DNA of 64,000 bases. Source: Enoplolaimus lenunculus. Taxonomy: Eukaryota; Nematoda; Enoplea; Enoplida; Thoracostomopsidae. The DNA lies in the NCBI GenBank assembly GCA_030248215.1, contig JASANG010001837.1, forward strand, positions 1 through 64,000, in the 5' to 3' direction. The translations under genes were made by a program, and so were the position numbers. Of this stretch, positions 29,983-41,289 are shown piece by piece; positions within the stretch are counted from its first letter, which is position 1, and each line of letters begins with the position of its first letter. The notes beneath the pieces were generated by a model. The model was not told where the DNA came from, did not search any database, and saw only the letters and a program-made list of their open reading frames with translations.

Positions 29983-30316
29983 CGCCCATGTAAAGATCAG
30001 GGGCGGAACGATTTTCTGGAAGACTGCACTCAGGGCCGGAGCAGCCACCCACATATTCCCAATTTTGGGGGCCCACACCCCTAAACGGGTCTCATTCCAA
30101 CCGGTTGCATCAAGTTCACTTTCTAGCACCACTATTTTGCTACTTTTGTTCTCCTGCACTGACTGTAGTAGAGTAAGCTTTCGCTTTAGACTAATTTTTT
30201 TGCTTAGACTTTGTCTTAGCATATGGCATAGGGTCATTCTTACATGTAGGTTTACGCATAGGCTTAAATTTAGGAATATACTTATAATGCGGTTACAGTC
30301 CTGTTCTTTACATTCT
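29983..30316 (+). mobile_element. GGCC-type MITE split by a hAT-like insert
   Basis: GCCCATGTAAAGATCAGGGG to CCTGTTCTTTACATT. The insert at 30031-30161 separates its 5' end from AGAGTAAGCTTTCGC. It lies about 130 bp upstream of the Shaw start codon. Confidence 0.8.
30031..30161 (+). mobile_element. hAT-like CAGGGCCGGAGCAG element inside a MITE
   Basis: Starts CAGGGCCGGAGCAGCCACCC and ends CTCCTGCACTG. It is flanked by ACTGCACT and ACTGTAGT, a slightly decayed 8-bp duplication. A longer relative is at 27918-28112. Confidence 0.7.
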
Positions 30317-30529
30317 CCATTTACTGTTATATTCTCAAATGTGTATAGCACCTATCAGTAGATGGAACATTGTGTTATTTTCGAACCAGATCGAAAACTA
30401 TTGAAATATAAACTTAAAACAATTGGCTAACGTTTATTCGAAATACAACGTTTCTATTCGACAACGATAATTAAGATGGAGACGATTGGCTATCACTAGC
30501 CTTGTTTCTGGTACTCAACTCTAACGGTA

Positions 30530-30732
30530 CACTGCAAAAAATGGTGTGTCAAATTGACTCTCTCCGAAATAAACTTTTCCGTCCGGGCTACACAAACTGA
30601 TTCAAAACACGACTCAATCAATCGCTCAGTGATTCGAATTTGACTCTGGCGGAGTCGAATTTGACTCAGTTTGTGTAGTCTCGAAAAGCGTATATCGGAG
30701 AGAGTTAATTTGACTCACCATTTTTTGCAGTG
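30530..30732 (+). mobile_element. GAGTC foldback MITE with TA duplication (family description)
   Basis: CACTGCAAAAAATGGTGTG to CACCATTTTTTGCAGTG, TA on both sides. The halves are complementary to a short loop (CGACTCAATCAATCGCTCAG). The GAGTC and AATTCGACTC motifs parallel the GAGTT motifs of the other foldback family, and both start CACTG, but they differ in sequence. Confidence 0.9.
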
Positions 30733-31639
30733 TACGCAAACCATAAACACTACGATATTGTGATTCTGGCAAAAAAACTGAACAAAAGTATAGTATGTTT
30801 TAATAATAGTAATTTGTCATGTTTAACCTAAATTGATATCTGGTAAAGTTTTTGTTGCTGGTTATTGTTGCTAATATGCACCTTCGGTATCATTATTATC
30901 GCTTAATAATTCTTGCAAAACGCTATGGGTTAATATTTGTTTTCCAACTTTACACAGAACGACATGAAGGAAAAAGATATATATCAGGTAGCAACAAAGG
31001 TTCGGATTCGGATTCCGAAAAATTTTTGTTGTTCGGATTCGGAATCGGATTCTGTAGTGATATTAATGCCGAATCCAAACGCCGAATCCAACAATGTTCG
31101 GCAGTATGTTTTATTTTCATTTTTAAGCAATAAAAAGTTTGAATATTAACATTTCATGTAGATCAATATTTTTGTTTCAAGTCTTAAATCGCAAAACTGT
31201 GTGGTCGGGCACGAAATATATTAACGTTTACAAGATAATATGCGGCTGGCATTGCGTTGATGTTGTGAAACAAATTATACATATATCTGAAATTTGCAAC
31301 ATTAGCACTGGATTCGGATTCGGTCAAAAAACATATATCTTGTCGAAATTTCTTTAGAGACCGAAAAAAGCTATTTCACGGGTCGATAGAACGACCTCCT
31401 GAATTCTAGACGTCAAAAATATCCAATGAGGTTATAGTCCCTTAAAATGAAATCCGGGTTACGGCACTGGTGATTGTTATACAATTGGTTCAGTGTCCAA
31501 AAAAGGAAATTTCAACCGCAAAAGTGAATCAAGAACTTTTAATGATAGATTCTCAAATTATTTAAAAAACTACTGTCAAGGGGAACGAAGGTATCGCGCT
31601 TTTCAACCCCCCCCCTGCTCATATTCGTAACTGATACTG
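30733..31639. other. Gap with ATTCGGATTCGG motifs
   Basis: GGTTCGGATTCGGATTCCG at 30990 and GGATTCGGATTCGG at 31310 bracket a possible 330-bp element without clear inverted ends. Nothing coding. Confidence 0.4.
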
Positions 31640-31925
31640 TTCTGCCCCTGAAAATTTTTCTAGCTACAAACGCGTCCCCACGTGGGGGGCATTGGAAGGC
31701 CGTTTGCTCCTAAAGTCGGATGGCGACCATCCTACAAATAGATTTTGTCTAAAAGTAAACAATCTTGATATGCAATTGTCGGAGGCCACAAAATTATTCG
31801 CTGCCGATCCCGAGTAAAGTTTTCTGCGGACGCCCGCGTCCAACTGCTCTTTTGTTGATACCGTTGGCCCGTGTTTAAGCCGGCCTGTTGGGAAACAGGG
31901 CGACCGGTACACTTAGAGTCTGAGG
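31640..31925 (-). repeat. Dispersed repeat related to the palindrome flank
   Basis: CAAGATTGTTTACTTTTAGAC and the AATTATTCG box in reverse match 63290-63370. The rest (CGTTGGCCCGTGTTTAAGCC) has no match here. GC content is above the background. Unclassified. Confidence 0.55.
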
Positions 31926-32205
31926 CATCATTTAGGTTTAACACAATTAGGTATCATGATTAGGCTTATAACCTTAGTTGGCAGGCGTCAATAGTTCACT
32001 AAGCCCCTCTGATCTAATAACTGTTTCATTCAACGTAAATTTTAAAAATTCCTTCATTTTCCTAATATATTTTACTACAAAAACGGACCAGTGCTATGTT
32101 TGGGAATGTTACTGTGAGCAAAATGATATTCATATGCCAAAGACTTAAGCGTCACCGTAAAGATAACTTTAAAACTAAGACTAATAGCGACACTATTTAT
32201 TTTAA

Positions 32206-32412
32206 CAATAATAATATTAATAATAATAATAATAATAAAATAATAATAATAATAATAATAGTAATAATAATAGTAATAGTAATAATAATAATAATAGTAA
32301 TAGTAATAATAATAATAATAAAATAATAATAATAATAATAATAATAGTAATAATAATAATAATAAAATAATAATAATAATAGTACTACTAATAATAATAA
32401 CAATAATAATGT
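32206..32412 (+). repeat. AAT/ATT trinucleotide microsatellite
   Basis: About 200 bp of TAA triplets with AGT and AAA interruptions. Confidence 0.95.
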
Positions 32413-32593
32413 CGTACAACGCCGTCCGTCGACGTCCGTGATCGACCGTTCCTGTCCGTTGGCCTACGTAGCCATACAATACCGCAAATTAACCGACGAC
32501 AGCGAACGCCGACGGGGGGCGACGGAGGGCGACGGATGGCGCCGGACGACGACGGACTGTGACGAAACGGCGCCGCTAGAAAAGGATAGCGAC
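32410..32593 (+). mobile_element. GGCGCC element, diverged
   Basis: GTCGTACAACGCCGTCCGTC at the left and GACGGAGGGCGACGGATGG at the right. It abuts the ATT microsatellite. Confidence 0.65.
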
Positions 32594-32879
32594 ATTCTCA
32601 GCTTACGATTAAGTCTAAAGCTTACGCCTACTCAACTGAAATTATAAGGTAGATTTTGTACGCTCAAAACGCCAACATAACCTTAACAATTATGGCTGCT
32701 ACTGTTTGAAAAAATACATAGTAAATCTGAACATGTGCCATATGGTGTGTGCATATGGTAGCTAAAAAGAATCGTTTTGAGGGGCGTATACGCACCGAGA
32801 CAATACAAAGGATAACCTTACTGAAATTGCTAGCAAAATAACAAAATACAAGCCGTTTTATGCTCACCATAGTGCAAGA

Positions 32880-33026
32880 TGAAAGTTAAAAAATATTTTC
32901 TCGCTCGCTTTGCTTTGTCTAAAAATGATTTTTTTAAACTAAATCCTTAATACTGATTACTAGAAGTGTTTACCACAGGGAACAGGGTGGATGCATGTTT
33001 CTCTCAAATTCGTTCTGAAGGAATAA
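32880..33026. other. CTCGCTCGCTTTGCT motif region
   Basis: TTTTCTCGCTCGCTTTGCTT recurs at 33453 (CTCGCTCGCTACGCTCG), 28032 and 59258, so it is a shared piece of several repeats. Confidence 0.4.
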
Positions 33027-33440
33027 AAATATACCCTTTTACAGTCTTTAATCTGTTGGATCCTATTGGTCAAACAATTAAAAATATACGATTCTATAGT
33101 CTTTAACCTGCTGGATCCTATTGGTCAAATTAAAAATATACGATTCTACAGTCGTTAACCTGCTACATCCTACAGGTCAAACAATTATAAATATACCATT
33201 CTACAGCTTTAACCTGTTGGATCCTATTGGTCAAATTAAAAATATACCATTCTACAGTCTTTAACCTCCTACATCCTATTGGTCAAACAATTATAAATAT
33301 ACCATTCTACAGCTTTAACCTGCTGGATCCTATTGGTCAAACAATTAAAATATCAATCTACAGTCTTTAACCTGCTGGCTCCGATTGGTCAAACAATTAA
33401 AAATATACCATTCTACAGTCTTCAATATGTTGCATTTTAT
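33027..33440 (+). repeat. 50-58 bp tandem repeat, about 8 units
   Basis: Unit CATTCTACAGTCTTTAACCT, GCTGGATCCTATTGGTCAAA, CAATTAAAAATATAC. Unit length alternates because the AAACAATT part is sometimes missing. Confidence 0.92.
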
Positions 33441-33924
33441 TGGTCGAAAAAGTTTTCTCGCTCGCTACGCTCGTTCTAAACATTTTCTCTAAACTAATAT
33501 TCGGTTTAGGAAACAAAATTCCGGCTATTCTTACAGCAGAGCATATATCAGGCTTCACTCGAAACATATTATTAATGTTTGAAATATCCGCTTTCAACAG
33601 TAAACACAAGAAATTAATTGATATGACGCGGATATTAATTTAATTTCACAAAAAACACCATAATAAAGTAATCTTTTATAGAATATTATTTAAAATTTTA
33701 TCGCTTTCTGCATGAATGTAGCAAGCAATTTCTTTCAAAAAGTTTGATAGCGGTTTTCGAAGAAAAATTTACCGATGATACAGGACACTGGCTAGTGGTC
33801 AGCATCTTAGAGACAGCTTTTAGACCCCGAGGACTCTTCTGCCCTTGTTTTCGATGTTCAATGATGTAACACGTGATTGGCTGACGCATATCTGGCTTTT
33901 AGGAGCCCACAATTCAGAATGAAA

Positions 33925-34340
33925 ACGAGTGGACCCGGACCGAACGAGGTCCTAAGGTCGAATTGTAGTGCAGCCTTCTGTACAGATACCAATAGATCCC
34001 CGAGAATCCGCTAAGCTGGAATATTTTGGACAGAAGCCCAAAGAACCATGACTTTTAGCGAATCGGGTTGTAAACCACCAGTTTATGGATCTTCCGAGCC
34101 GTAGCGGGGTGTTCACCTGGGGATCCAGGTATGCGACGGCAGTGTAGCACGCCGTAGTCATGAACTTTGGTGATTTCAAACTTTTAGATCTAAGAATTCA
34201 TGGGTTTAAAGGGATAGGAAAGGCTGAATTGAGTTTATATGTTTTTGGGCCTGGTGCAGTTCCTGCTGAGCTTTGCTGGCTTGGATGGTGTTCATGACAA
34301 TGTTTGTTGAAGGCCAAAAGATTGAATGAAAAGTCAGGTA
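33925..34340. other. GC-richer block, unidentified
   Basis: Contains ACCCGGACCGAACGAGGTCC, GTAGCGGGGTGTTCACCTGG and GACGGCAGTGTAGCACGCCG. It may be an old LINE tail or structured RNA-derived repeat. No second copy in the window. Confidence 0.3.
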
Positions 34341-34619
34341 TTGTAGCTTTGAGTGATTACACTATATTCCTAAAATTACAAATAATTCAAACTTCTAATT
34401 TTAGTATCATATGATGTTCTCCACGACATTTGGGCCAGCTTACCACAACCGTGCAGACATTTTCAGACAAGTAATATCAGATTGTCTGATAATATGTCGA
34501 ATATTATATGATATTGCAGCACAGACAGTAGACGTTAAATCAGAATAGCAGACAATTCAAATTTTTTGAATTTGATAGCAGATCAACGTGCAGACAAAAT
34601 GTTACCCGCTATTGTAATA

Positions 34620-34960
34620 GGGACAATACGTATTCCAGGTGACCCCAGGAACGCGCGAGGATATGAGTTTCCTCGATCTGATTCTTTTTGTTCAACAATC
34701 GATGGTATTTAGCGCGACAGCCGGCTGAGTAGCCGTCTAGGGATTTTACTGGGATTGCACTTTTGGGGCCGATGGTAACACCTACGCTAGAAGTGCAAGA
34801 GCTCTACGAGCCAGGGATGTATATCCCCATCCTGAAAGCGATTGAGTGGAGTAGCATAACTAGATTCTGTAGCCAATTCCGGTTAACCATAAGGGGTGCT
34901 CACCAAGGATAGTGGCGGAGACTTTGGTCTGAGGAACCAATCTTATACCTTCTATCAAAA
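34620..34960. other. GC-richer block, unidentified
   Basis: Contains GACAGCCGGCTGAGTAGCCG and CAAGGATAGTGGCGGAGACT, ending before an AT-rich tail. Similar in style to 33925-34340 and possibly the same old element. Confidence 0.3.
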
Positions 34961-35104
34961 TATTTTTATTTATCAGAAACATGAGTCAAAATATATCTCT
35001 GTATTCTATATCTTCATTTTTGGAACATTCATCAAGGGTCCGTAGACGGGCGGACGTTAAAAGTCTGTTACACAACTCCGTCTTTAGCAAAAGTTATATT
35101 CACA

Positions 35105-35195
35105 ATATATATAAATATATATAATTATATATATCTATATATACATATATATATGTATATATATATATACATATATATAGATATATATATATCGA
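35105..35195. repeat. AT-rich self-complementary tract
   Basis: Runs of TATATA with GTATATAT, likely to form a cruciform. No other feature. Confidence 0.85.
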
Positions 35196-35552
35196 AACCG
35201 TGTCAGAACAGTTCACACAAGCATTAATCATAAGCTATAAGATATTTAGTTCAAATGTTAGACGTCGTGTCGGTCCCAGGACTTTCTGTTCGGATATATC
35301 TTTGTGTTCTAAAATTTCACATTTTTAAATTGTTTTCAGCAATTTTTTCTAATTAAATATTTCAAAATTCATTAGCACCTCATAGTAGATGAGGGGATGT
35401 ATCTTTCGGTCCCCCTCGAAACCAATGCCGGTCTGAAGTCGTCTTGCGGCTGTGAGAAAAAAGGACTAAACAATGCGAAAGGGGCAACACGCTAGAATCA
35501 TAAAACTTTTTGTAGACAAAAACAACATTAAAAAAGTTCGGAAATGCTGTAT

Positions 35553-35632
35553 ACAAACATTAATAATAGGCTTAGGCGCAGGCTAAGAAGTATGATTATA
35601 CTACTGTTACGGCCCTGTTCTATACATTGTCC
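35553..35632 (+). mobile_element. GGCC-type MITE, 3' end fragment
   Basis: Hexamers followed by ACTACTGTTACGGCCCTG and TTCTATACATTG. Confidence 0.65.
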
Positions 35633-36034
35633 AAAACATACTACCGCAAGTAGAACTTGCTGACAATAAAAAAAGTTCAAAAAATGATAAAACGATAAGT
35701 TTTTGCAGTTGAACAACAACTTATCTAAAAACTTGCCAGATAGAGCGCTCAAAGAAGGTTATAAATTGTAAGAAACAGACACCAGTAAAAAATCGAAAAT
35801 ATTTAACCAGTTTCTGGTACGTAAAATGACTGACAATTAATCAAAAAATTGTAAAACCAATCGAAGGCGTTAGAGCTGTTTGATAGCCGAATCCTGATTG
35901 GTTTGTTGCCAGACCAAAAGTGAAAGGTTCTAGCGTCACTGATAGGAAACATGAGAAATTATGCATCTTTTCATTCCTGAAATTTTTTGCTTAAATCCTA
36001 TCGCGTGCTGGCGACTGGATTAAGAATCAAAAAA

Positions 36035-36145
36035 CAAACATACTAAACAAAAAACAAATAAACAAACAGATAAACAAACAAACAAACAAACAAACAAACA
36101 AACAATCATGCAAATAAACAAACAAACAAACAAACAAACAACGCA
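36035..36145 (+). repeat. AAAC tetranucleotide microsatellite
   Basis: About 25 copies of AAAC with a short break near 36107. Confidence 0.93.
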
Positions 36146-36266
36146 CAATTGATAAACAAACAAACGTAAATGAAGATATATAGAAAAGAATGACAAATTA
36201 TGTTTTGAAGGTCCACAAAAACTAAATGCAACCCTTACACCATTTAAGCAACGTTGCTGGTTTCAG

Positions 36267-36496
36267 GGCCCGTATTCTCAAATATGTAGCACCTATCAAC
36301 AGTTGGTGATGTAATAGCTCTTGCATCTTTCGAATCAATAAACGGAAGCTTCGAAATTTAGCATATTTTCCAAATTTGATTTGTGCTAATTTTGTGCCAA
36401 TTTTGAGATCAGCAACTGCAATAGTTAGTGAGTTTAAAATCCTATTTGCTAACTGGAAATACATGCTATAGCTATACACGTATGAGAATACGGGCA
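36267..36496 (-). mobile_element. TATTCTCAAA element
   Basis: GGCCCGTATTCTCAAATATG to ACACGTATGAGAATACGGGC, full length. A further terminus, CGTATTCTGAAATATGCG, follows at 36510. Confidence 0.82.
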
Positions 36497-36644
36497 CTGA
36501 AACATTGACGCGTATTCTGAAATATGCGTAGCATCTATAGTTCTCTTCGCTGTGGGAGACCCTTGATTCGCCACTGCTAAACGGTTTCATTGGTTCGGGG
36601 GGCGGAGGAATTCCAGGCACGGCCTTGAATGTTGGCACACAAAC

Positions 36645-36810
36645 ATGACAAGTTATTTGAAATTTAAACCACAATTTCGCGACACCAAGCGACCTCTGTC
36701 AAATAGATTTGTCGAAGACGCCAGCGTTCTGTTTTCCAGAGATGAAATACCGCATCTTAGGCGGCAGAACATCAAGCCTACGCCAGCGCCTTCCAAACCG
36801 AAACCGTCAG
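36645..36810 (+). CDS. Candidate coding exon, unknown protein
   Basis: From ATG at 36645 the frame reads MTSYLKFKPQFRDTKRPLSN, RFVEDASVLFSRDEIPHLRR and QNIKPTPAPSKPKPS, up to a strong donor (CAG then GTAAGATAT at 36811). Composition and codon use are protein-like and differ from the surrounding AT-rich repeats. The family is not recognised, and no following exon was identified downstream. The frame is also open upstream of the ATG, so this could be an internal exon. An antisense frame over 36525-36625 (GIPPPPEPMKPFSSGESR) competes for the neighbouring sequence. Confidence 0.4.
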
Positions 36811-37131
36811 GTAAGATATATCATTTCTCAAACTTCAACAAATATGAAAAAAATGCAATGCGAAAACAACACAAATATTTCAACTGTCAATCAAATAATG
36901 TCATAAATTTTGAACCAATATTTGTACCCACAAACGTCGTTTTTATATTTGGGCATTTTGTGTGATTTTGACGTCGAACCAGATTTATACCCGTAAACTT
37001 TGCCAGCATTTTGGTTCAACAGGGTTAATATTAAATATTCGAACTTTTTAAGCCACCAGGCTAAGAAATTTTATTTTTTGACATCAAGCAAGCATTACTA
37101 ATTTAATTTTATAACCTGTTTAACATTGGCT

Positions 37132-37482
37132 GGGTTTCTAAAATGTTACTTAAATATTTACTTAAGCTGTGCTTAATTAAGTATTTAAATCGCTAATTTA
37201 AGTATATACTTAACTTTTCGAACCAAACAGGTTAAACGCCAAATATGAGCCATTGTAATAACAAAAAATAACAGTTTTGATTTTTATTAACGAGGCACCA
37301 CGAGTCTGCAATTTCAGTTGAACCAAGGTTTGTAAATACCTGAACGGTTCATTTGTAATCTATCAGATTTAGTCAGCGGCTTAAGTATTTACTTAACTAA
37401 GTACGCTTTTAAAAACGATAAATAGGCTAAGTAATTACTTAGCACGTACTTAAGTTGGTACTTTAGTAGGGTTTTTGAAACG
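37132..37482 (+). mobile_element. TACTTAAATATTTACTTAAG MITE
   Basis: Outer parts are inverted: GGGTTTCTAAAATGTTACTT and GGTACTTTAGTAGGGTTTTT, both with strings of ACTTAAGT. The middle 100 bp is unique. Other copies were not seen. Confidence 0.55.
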
Positions 37483-38622
37483 TCAATTTTGCGATCTATT
37501 CAAGCAGTTTGGAAAAATATGTTCCCTGTACACCGCCGTTGTGTATTTGCAAGCCTTAGAATGAATTACCCGATACGTCGCCCGTCGTTTCAATGCTGTG
37601 TTTTAGCCCAGTTATTCGACAAACTTTAAAACACTTTGAAAATAGCTCATCTGAAGCATTCATTGAGTTTTCTAACTAAATATACCAACGATATGGCGTA
37701 GATTCAACATCAAATTATGCCATATTTGATTAGAAACTGTATCGTAACAGCGCAGCCTTAGCACGTCTAATTTAACCAAAAACCATATAAAACCAGACTC
37801 GTGCCATTACTCTGCAAGGCGTCACTCCCATATTGGTGAACGAGAAAAAAATTCCCAAACCAAACACGGCACATGTAAAATGGAACCTGATATACAACAT
37901 ATTTATATTATTTTCTTATATATATATTGCAATTTTAAAGTGCCGTTTAAATATCCATTTACTTTATTACCTTAAATGTGTTAAGAAAAACATACAAAAA
38001 TAGTTCAGTTAAACCAAGGTTTAGGCACGGAAAAACCGAGATGAAACGTCATGAGGGGATCATCCTGAATTCAGATACTGTTTTTGAACGTCAAGACCGT
38101 GCGTGATTGAATAACCGTTAAGCGATCTGTTATTTCTATTTCTTATTCTATAAATTAGCGGTTTTATCGGTGCCCGCACCCACTAAACCAGATAGGAACG
38201 GCACCAGTGTTAGGCAAATAGGTTTTTGAAAAACGGAAGAAGGTGGTAGGGTCAATTTCGTTTCGCTTGATGTTTATCTTGAAATAAATATTTTAGGTTA
38301 CTAAAACTAGCAAGCGCGTCAGGTATTCTATGTTTTTACAACGAAGAACGTTATTCTAAAACCTGTAAAAATGTCTATTTTTTCCTAATTAATTTTAGAA
38401 TTACGGCTGTGTCATCGGTAGACCCCCTTAAAAGTGGACATGGTGAAAAATTGCCTGTGTCAGGTTACAGCTCATGTGATGTGTGAAAATTGGTCAAATT
38501 TGTCGTTATTCAAGCGTTTGTAATGAGCAGTAAAGTTTAAACCAGAGCAGAAAATGGGCACCTTGTACGGGGTTTCTATATCACACTGTCACGTTACAAA
38601 CAGAAAGCCGTATTCTCAATGG
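37483..38622. other. Gap, nothing firm
   Basis: Could hold further exons of a gene starting at 36645, but no acceptor-exon-donor unit was convincing. Confidence 0.4.
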
Positions 38623-39189
38623 GGCCAATGGTTAGAACAGGGCCGTAACAGTAGCATACGTATATTCCAGGATTCAACGGGAATTCCTGTTCCGGCCGGA
38701 ATTCCTGCAAAAATTCAATTTCTGTTCCTGTTCTTGTTCCTGCATTCAAAGATGCAGGAACCGGAATTTTTTACGGTTTTGTTTCAAATTATTCGTAATC
38801 ATTTAAATATTAGAAACTTTGTCTGTAAAAAATGTTTTTGTCAAAATTAGTGTTCTGTACCTAGTTGAATTTTGTTGCTAAATTGTTCCTGACGTGTTTT
38901 CGAAAAACTTAATGATGAAACAGCTGACAATTCTCTTGAGCCATTTTTTGGCAAATTCCGATTCCTGTTCCTGTTCCGATTCCTGCATAAAAATTCAATT
39001 CCTGTTCCTGTTCCTGTCATGGCAAAATTTAGTACCCGTTGGAACTCTGGTATATTCCTAAAACTAAGCCTAAGCCTAAGCGTAAGAATGAGATTATACC
39101 TAAGCCTTACCCTAAGCATAAAAATCGGTCCAAATGCTTAATTGCAGTCACTAAGAAAAATGTTCCGTCACCAATCTTTACATGGGTCC
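38623..39189 (-). mobile_element. GGCC-type MITE split by a hAT-like insert
   Basis: GGCCAATGGTTAGAACAGGG at the left and CCAATCTTTACATGGGTCC at the right. The hAT-like element at 38668-39049 lies between them with a perfect duplication. Confidence 0.85.
38668..39049 (+). mobile_element. hAT-like CAGRGTTCCAACGGG element with perfect 8-bp duplication
   Basis: Starts CAGGATTCAACGGGAATTCC and ends CCCGTTGGAACTCTG, flanked on both sides by GTATATTC. The 382 bp are filled with runs of CCTGTTC/GAATTC and have no coding capacity. It is related to the elements at 8745-9226 and 18304-18700. Confidence 0.85.
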
Positions 39190-39342
39190 TAAATTGTGTG
39201 CTGTACCTAACACGTGAGCAATAGTCGTAGTATTGAAATTCGAATAGCGTAGAAAATTTCGACTTCCATGGTTCGCATATTATTAGGTCGATCGCTAAAC
39301 GATGATAGGTGCTAGGCACATTTAAGAATATGGCCAAGGACT

Positions 39343-39575
39343 ACGATGCAATTTAAAAACTTAAACTTAATTTATAGCTTAATTCAAGTTGGATATCAGT
39401 TTAAGTAAAACTTAAATGGCTTGACGGTCTAACTCAAGTAGAATTTTAAGTTATACTTAAACTATTAAGTTTAACACGTGTTTAAGTAAGCTTATTTTTA
39501 GTTAAAGTGACAAGTACAGTTCAGGAATTATGTGCATCTAAGGGTTCATTAAGTTTAGCTTAAACTGAAAATCCG
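39343..39575 (-). repeat. TTTAAGTTTAAG-type dispersed repeat, partial
   Basis: Inverted copy covering the CCATTTAAGTTTTACTTAAAC half of the family. It directly abuts the 20-bp minisatellite. Confidence 0.7.
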
Positions 39576-39580
39576 CGCGA

Positions 39581-40870
39581 TGCTAGACGGCGCCGCACGA
39601 TGACGGACGGCGCTTCACGATGAAGGACGGCGCCGAACGATGAAGGACGGCGCCGAACGATGAAGGAAGGCGCCGAACGATGACGGACGGCGCCGAACGA
39701 TGACGGAAGGCGCCGAACGATGACGGACGGCGCCGAACGATGACGGACGGCGCCGAACGATGACGGACGGCGCCGAACGATGACGGACGGCGCCGAACGA
39801 TGACGGACGGCGCCGAACGAGGCCTGACGGCGCCGAACGAGGACGGACGGCGCCGAACGATGCCGGACGGCGCCGCACGATGACGGACGGCGCCGAACGA
39901 TGACGGACGGCGCCGAACGATGACGGACGGCGCCGAACGATGACGGACGGCGCCGCACGATGACGGACGGCGCCGAACGATGACGGACGGCGCCGAACGA
40001 TGACGGACGGCGCCGAACGATGACGGACGGCGCCGAACGATGACGGACAGCGCCGAACGATGACGGACGGCGCCGAACGATGACGGACGGCGCCGAACGA
40101 TGACGGACGGCGCCGAACGAAGACGGACGGCGCCGCCCGATGACGGACGGCGCCGTACGATGACGGACGCCGCCGAACGATGACGGACGGCGCCGAACGA
40201 TGACGGACGGCGCCGAACGATGACGGACGGCGCCGAACGATGACGGACGGCGCCGAACGATGACGGACGGCGCCGCACGATGTCCGAGGGCGACGGACGC
40301 CGCCGGACGATGACGGACGGCGCCGAACGATGACGGACGCCGCCGAACGATGACGGACGGCGCCGAACGATGACGGACGGCGCCGAACGATGACGGACGG
40401 CGCCGAACGATGACGGACGGCGCCGAACGATGACGGACGGCGCCGAACGATGACGGACGGCGCCCGAACGATGACGGACGGCGCCGAACGATGACGGACG
40501 GCGCCGAACGATGACGGACGGCGCCGAACGATGACGGACGGCGCCGAACGATGACGGACGGCGCCGAACGATGACGGACGGCGCCGAACGATGACGGACG
40601 GCGCCGAACGATGACGGACGGCGCCGAACGATGACGGACGGCGCCGAACGATGACGGACGGCGCCGAACGATGACGGACGGCGCCGCACGATGACGGACG
40701 GCGCCGCACGATGACGGACGGCGCCGAACGATGACGGACGGCGCCGCACGATGACGGACGGTGCCGCACGATGACGGACGGCGCCGCACGATGACGGACG
40801 GTGCCGAACGATGACGGACGGCGCCGCACGATGACGGACGGTGCCGCACGATGACGGACGGTGCCGCACG
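39581..40870 (+). repeat. 20-bp GC-rich minisatellite (about 64 units)
   Basis: Unit GACGGACGGCGCCGAACGAT, with the 6-bp palindrome GGCGCC in each. Most units are identical. Variants (GCACGAT for GAACGAT) cluster at the right end, and one irregular unit lies at 40280-40310. Flanks (CGCGCGATGCTAGACGG) suggest growth from a GGCGCC element. Confidence 0.95.
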
Positions 40871-41289
40871 ACAACCATAACGCCAACCTTATAGTTTGTA
40901 TACCTGCTTTTATAAAATTGCTTAGAAACCCATCAGTAAAACGCAGCTGGCACACCTGTCTTCCAACATGCCTGTCGGCGTCTGCATCTATAGAACTTAA
41001 ATTTCTAAGAAATAAAACAAACCAATCGAACGGCAACTTGTTCGCAGCCAATTAGAAGTTGTTGAAATTTAGAACAAAAATAACAGCAACAAATAAAAAC
41101 ATATCAGCTCACAACCGATTTAACGACCTGTTTTCTATAAGCACCATAGGGTGCTAAAGTTAATGATGAACAGGTACACATAAGCAGGCGGTTTGCGTCG
41201 AAACAATGCTGGTCACTGAGATTGTTGCACGAGGGGATGCATCTCTTTTGGATAACGCTGAACCCCTCTCAGGAAAACAATTTTGTCCC
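40871..41289. other. Gap between minisatellite and retroelement relic
   Basis: CATGCCTGTCGGCGTCTGCA and similar text is unique here. No feature recognised. Confidence 0.4.

Noticed and set aside
32075-32479. Frames of poly-Tyr, poly-Ile and poly-Leu
   Set aside because: Translation of the ATT microsatellite.
39560-41051. Three minus-strand open frames of 429-478 codons
   Set aside because: They are translations of the 20-bp minisatellite in its three equivalent frames. No start context, domain or splice structure.
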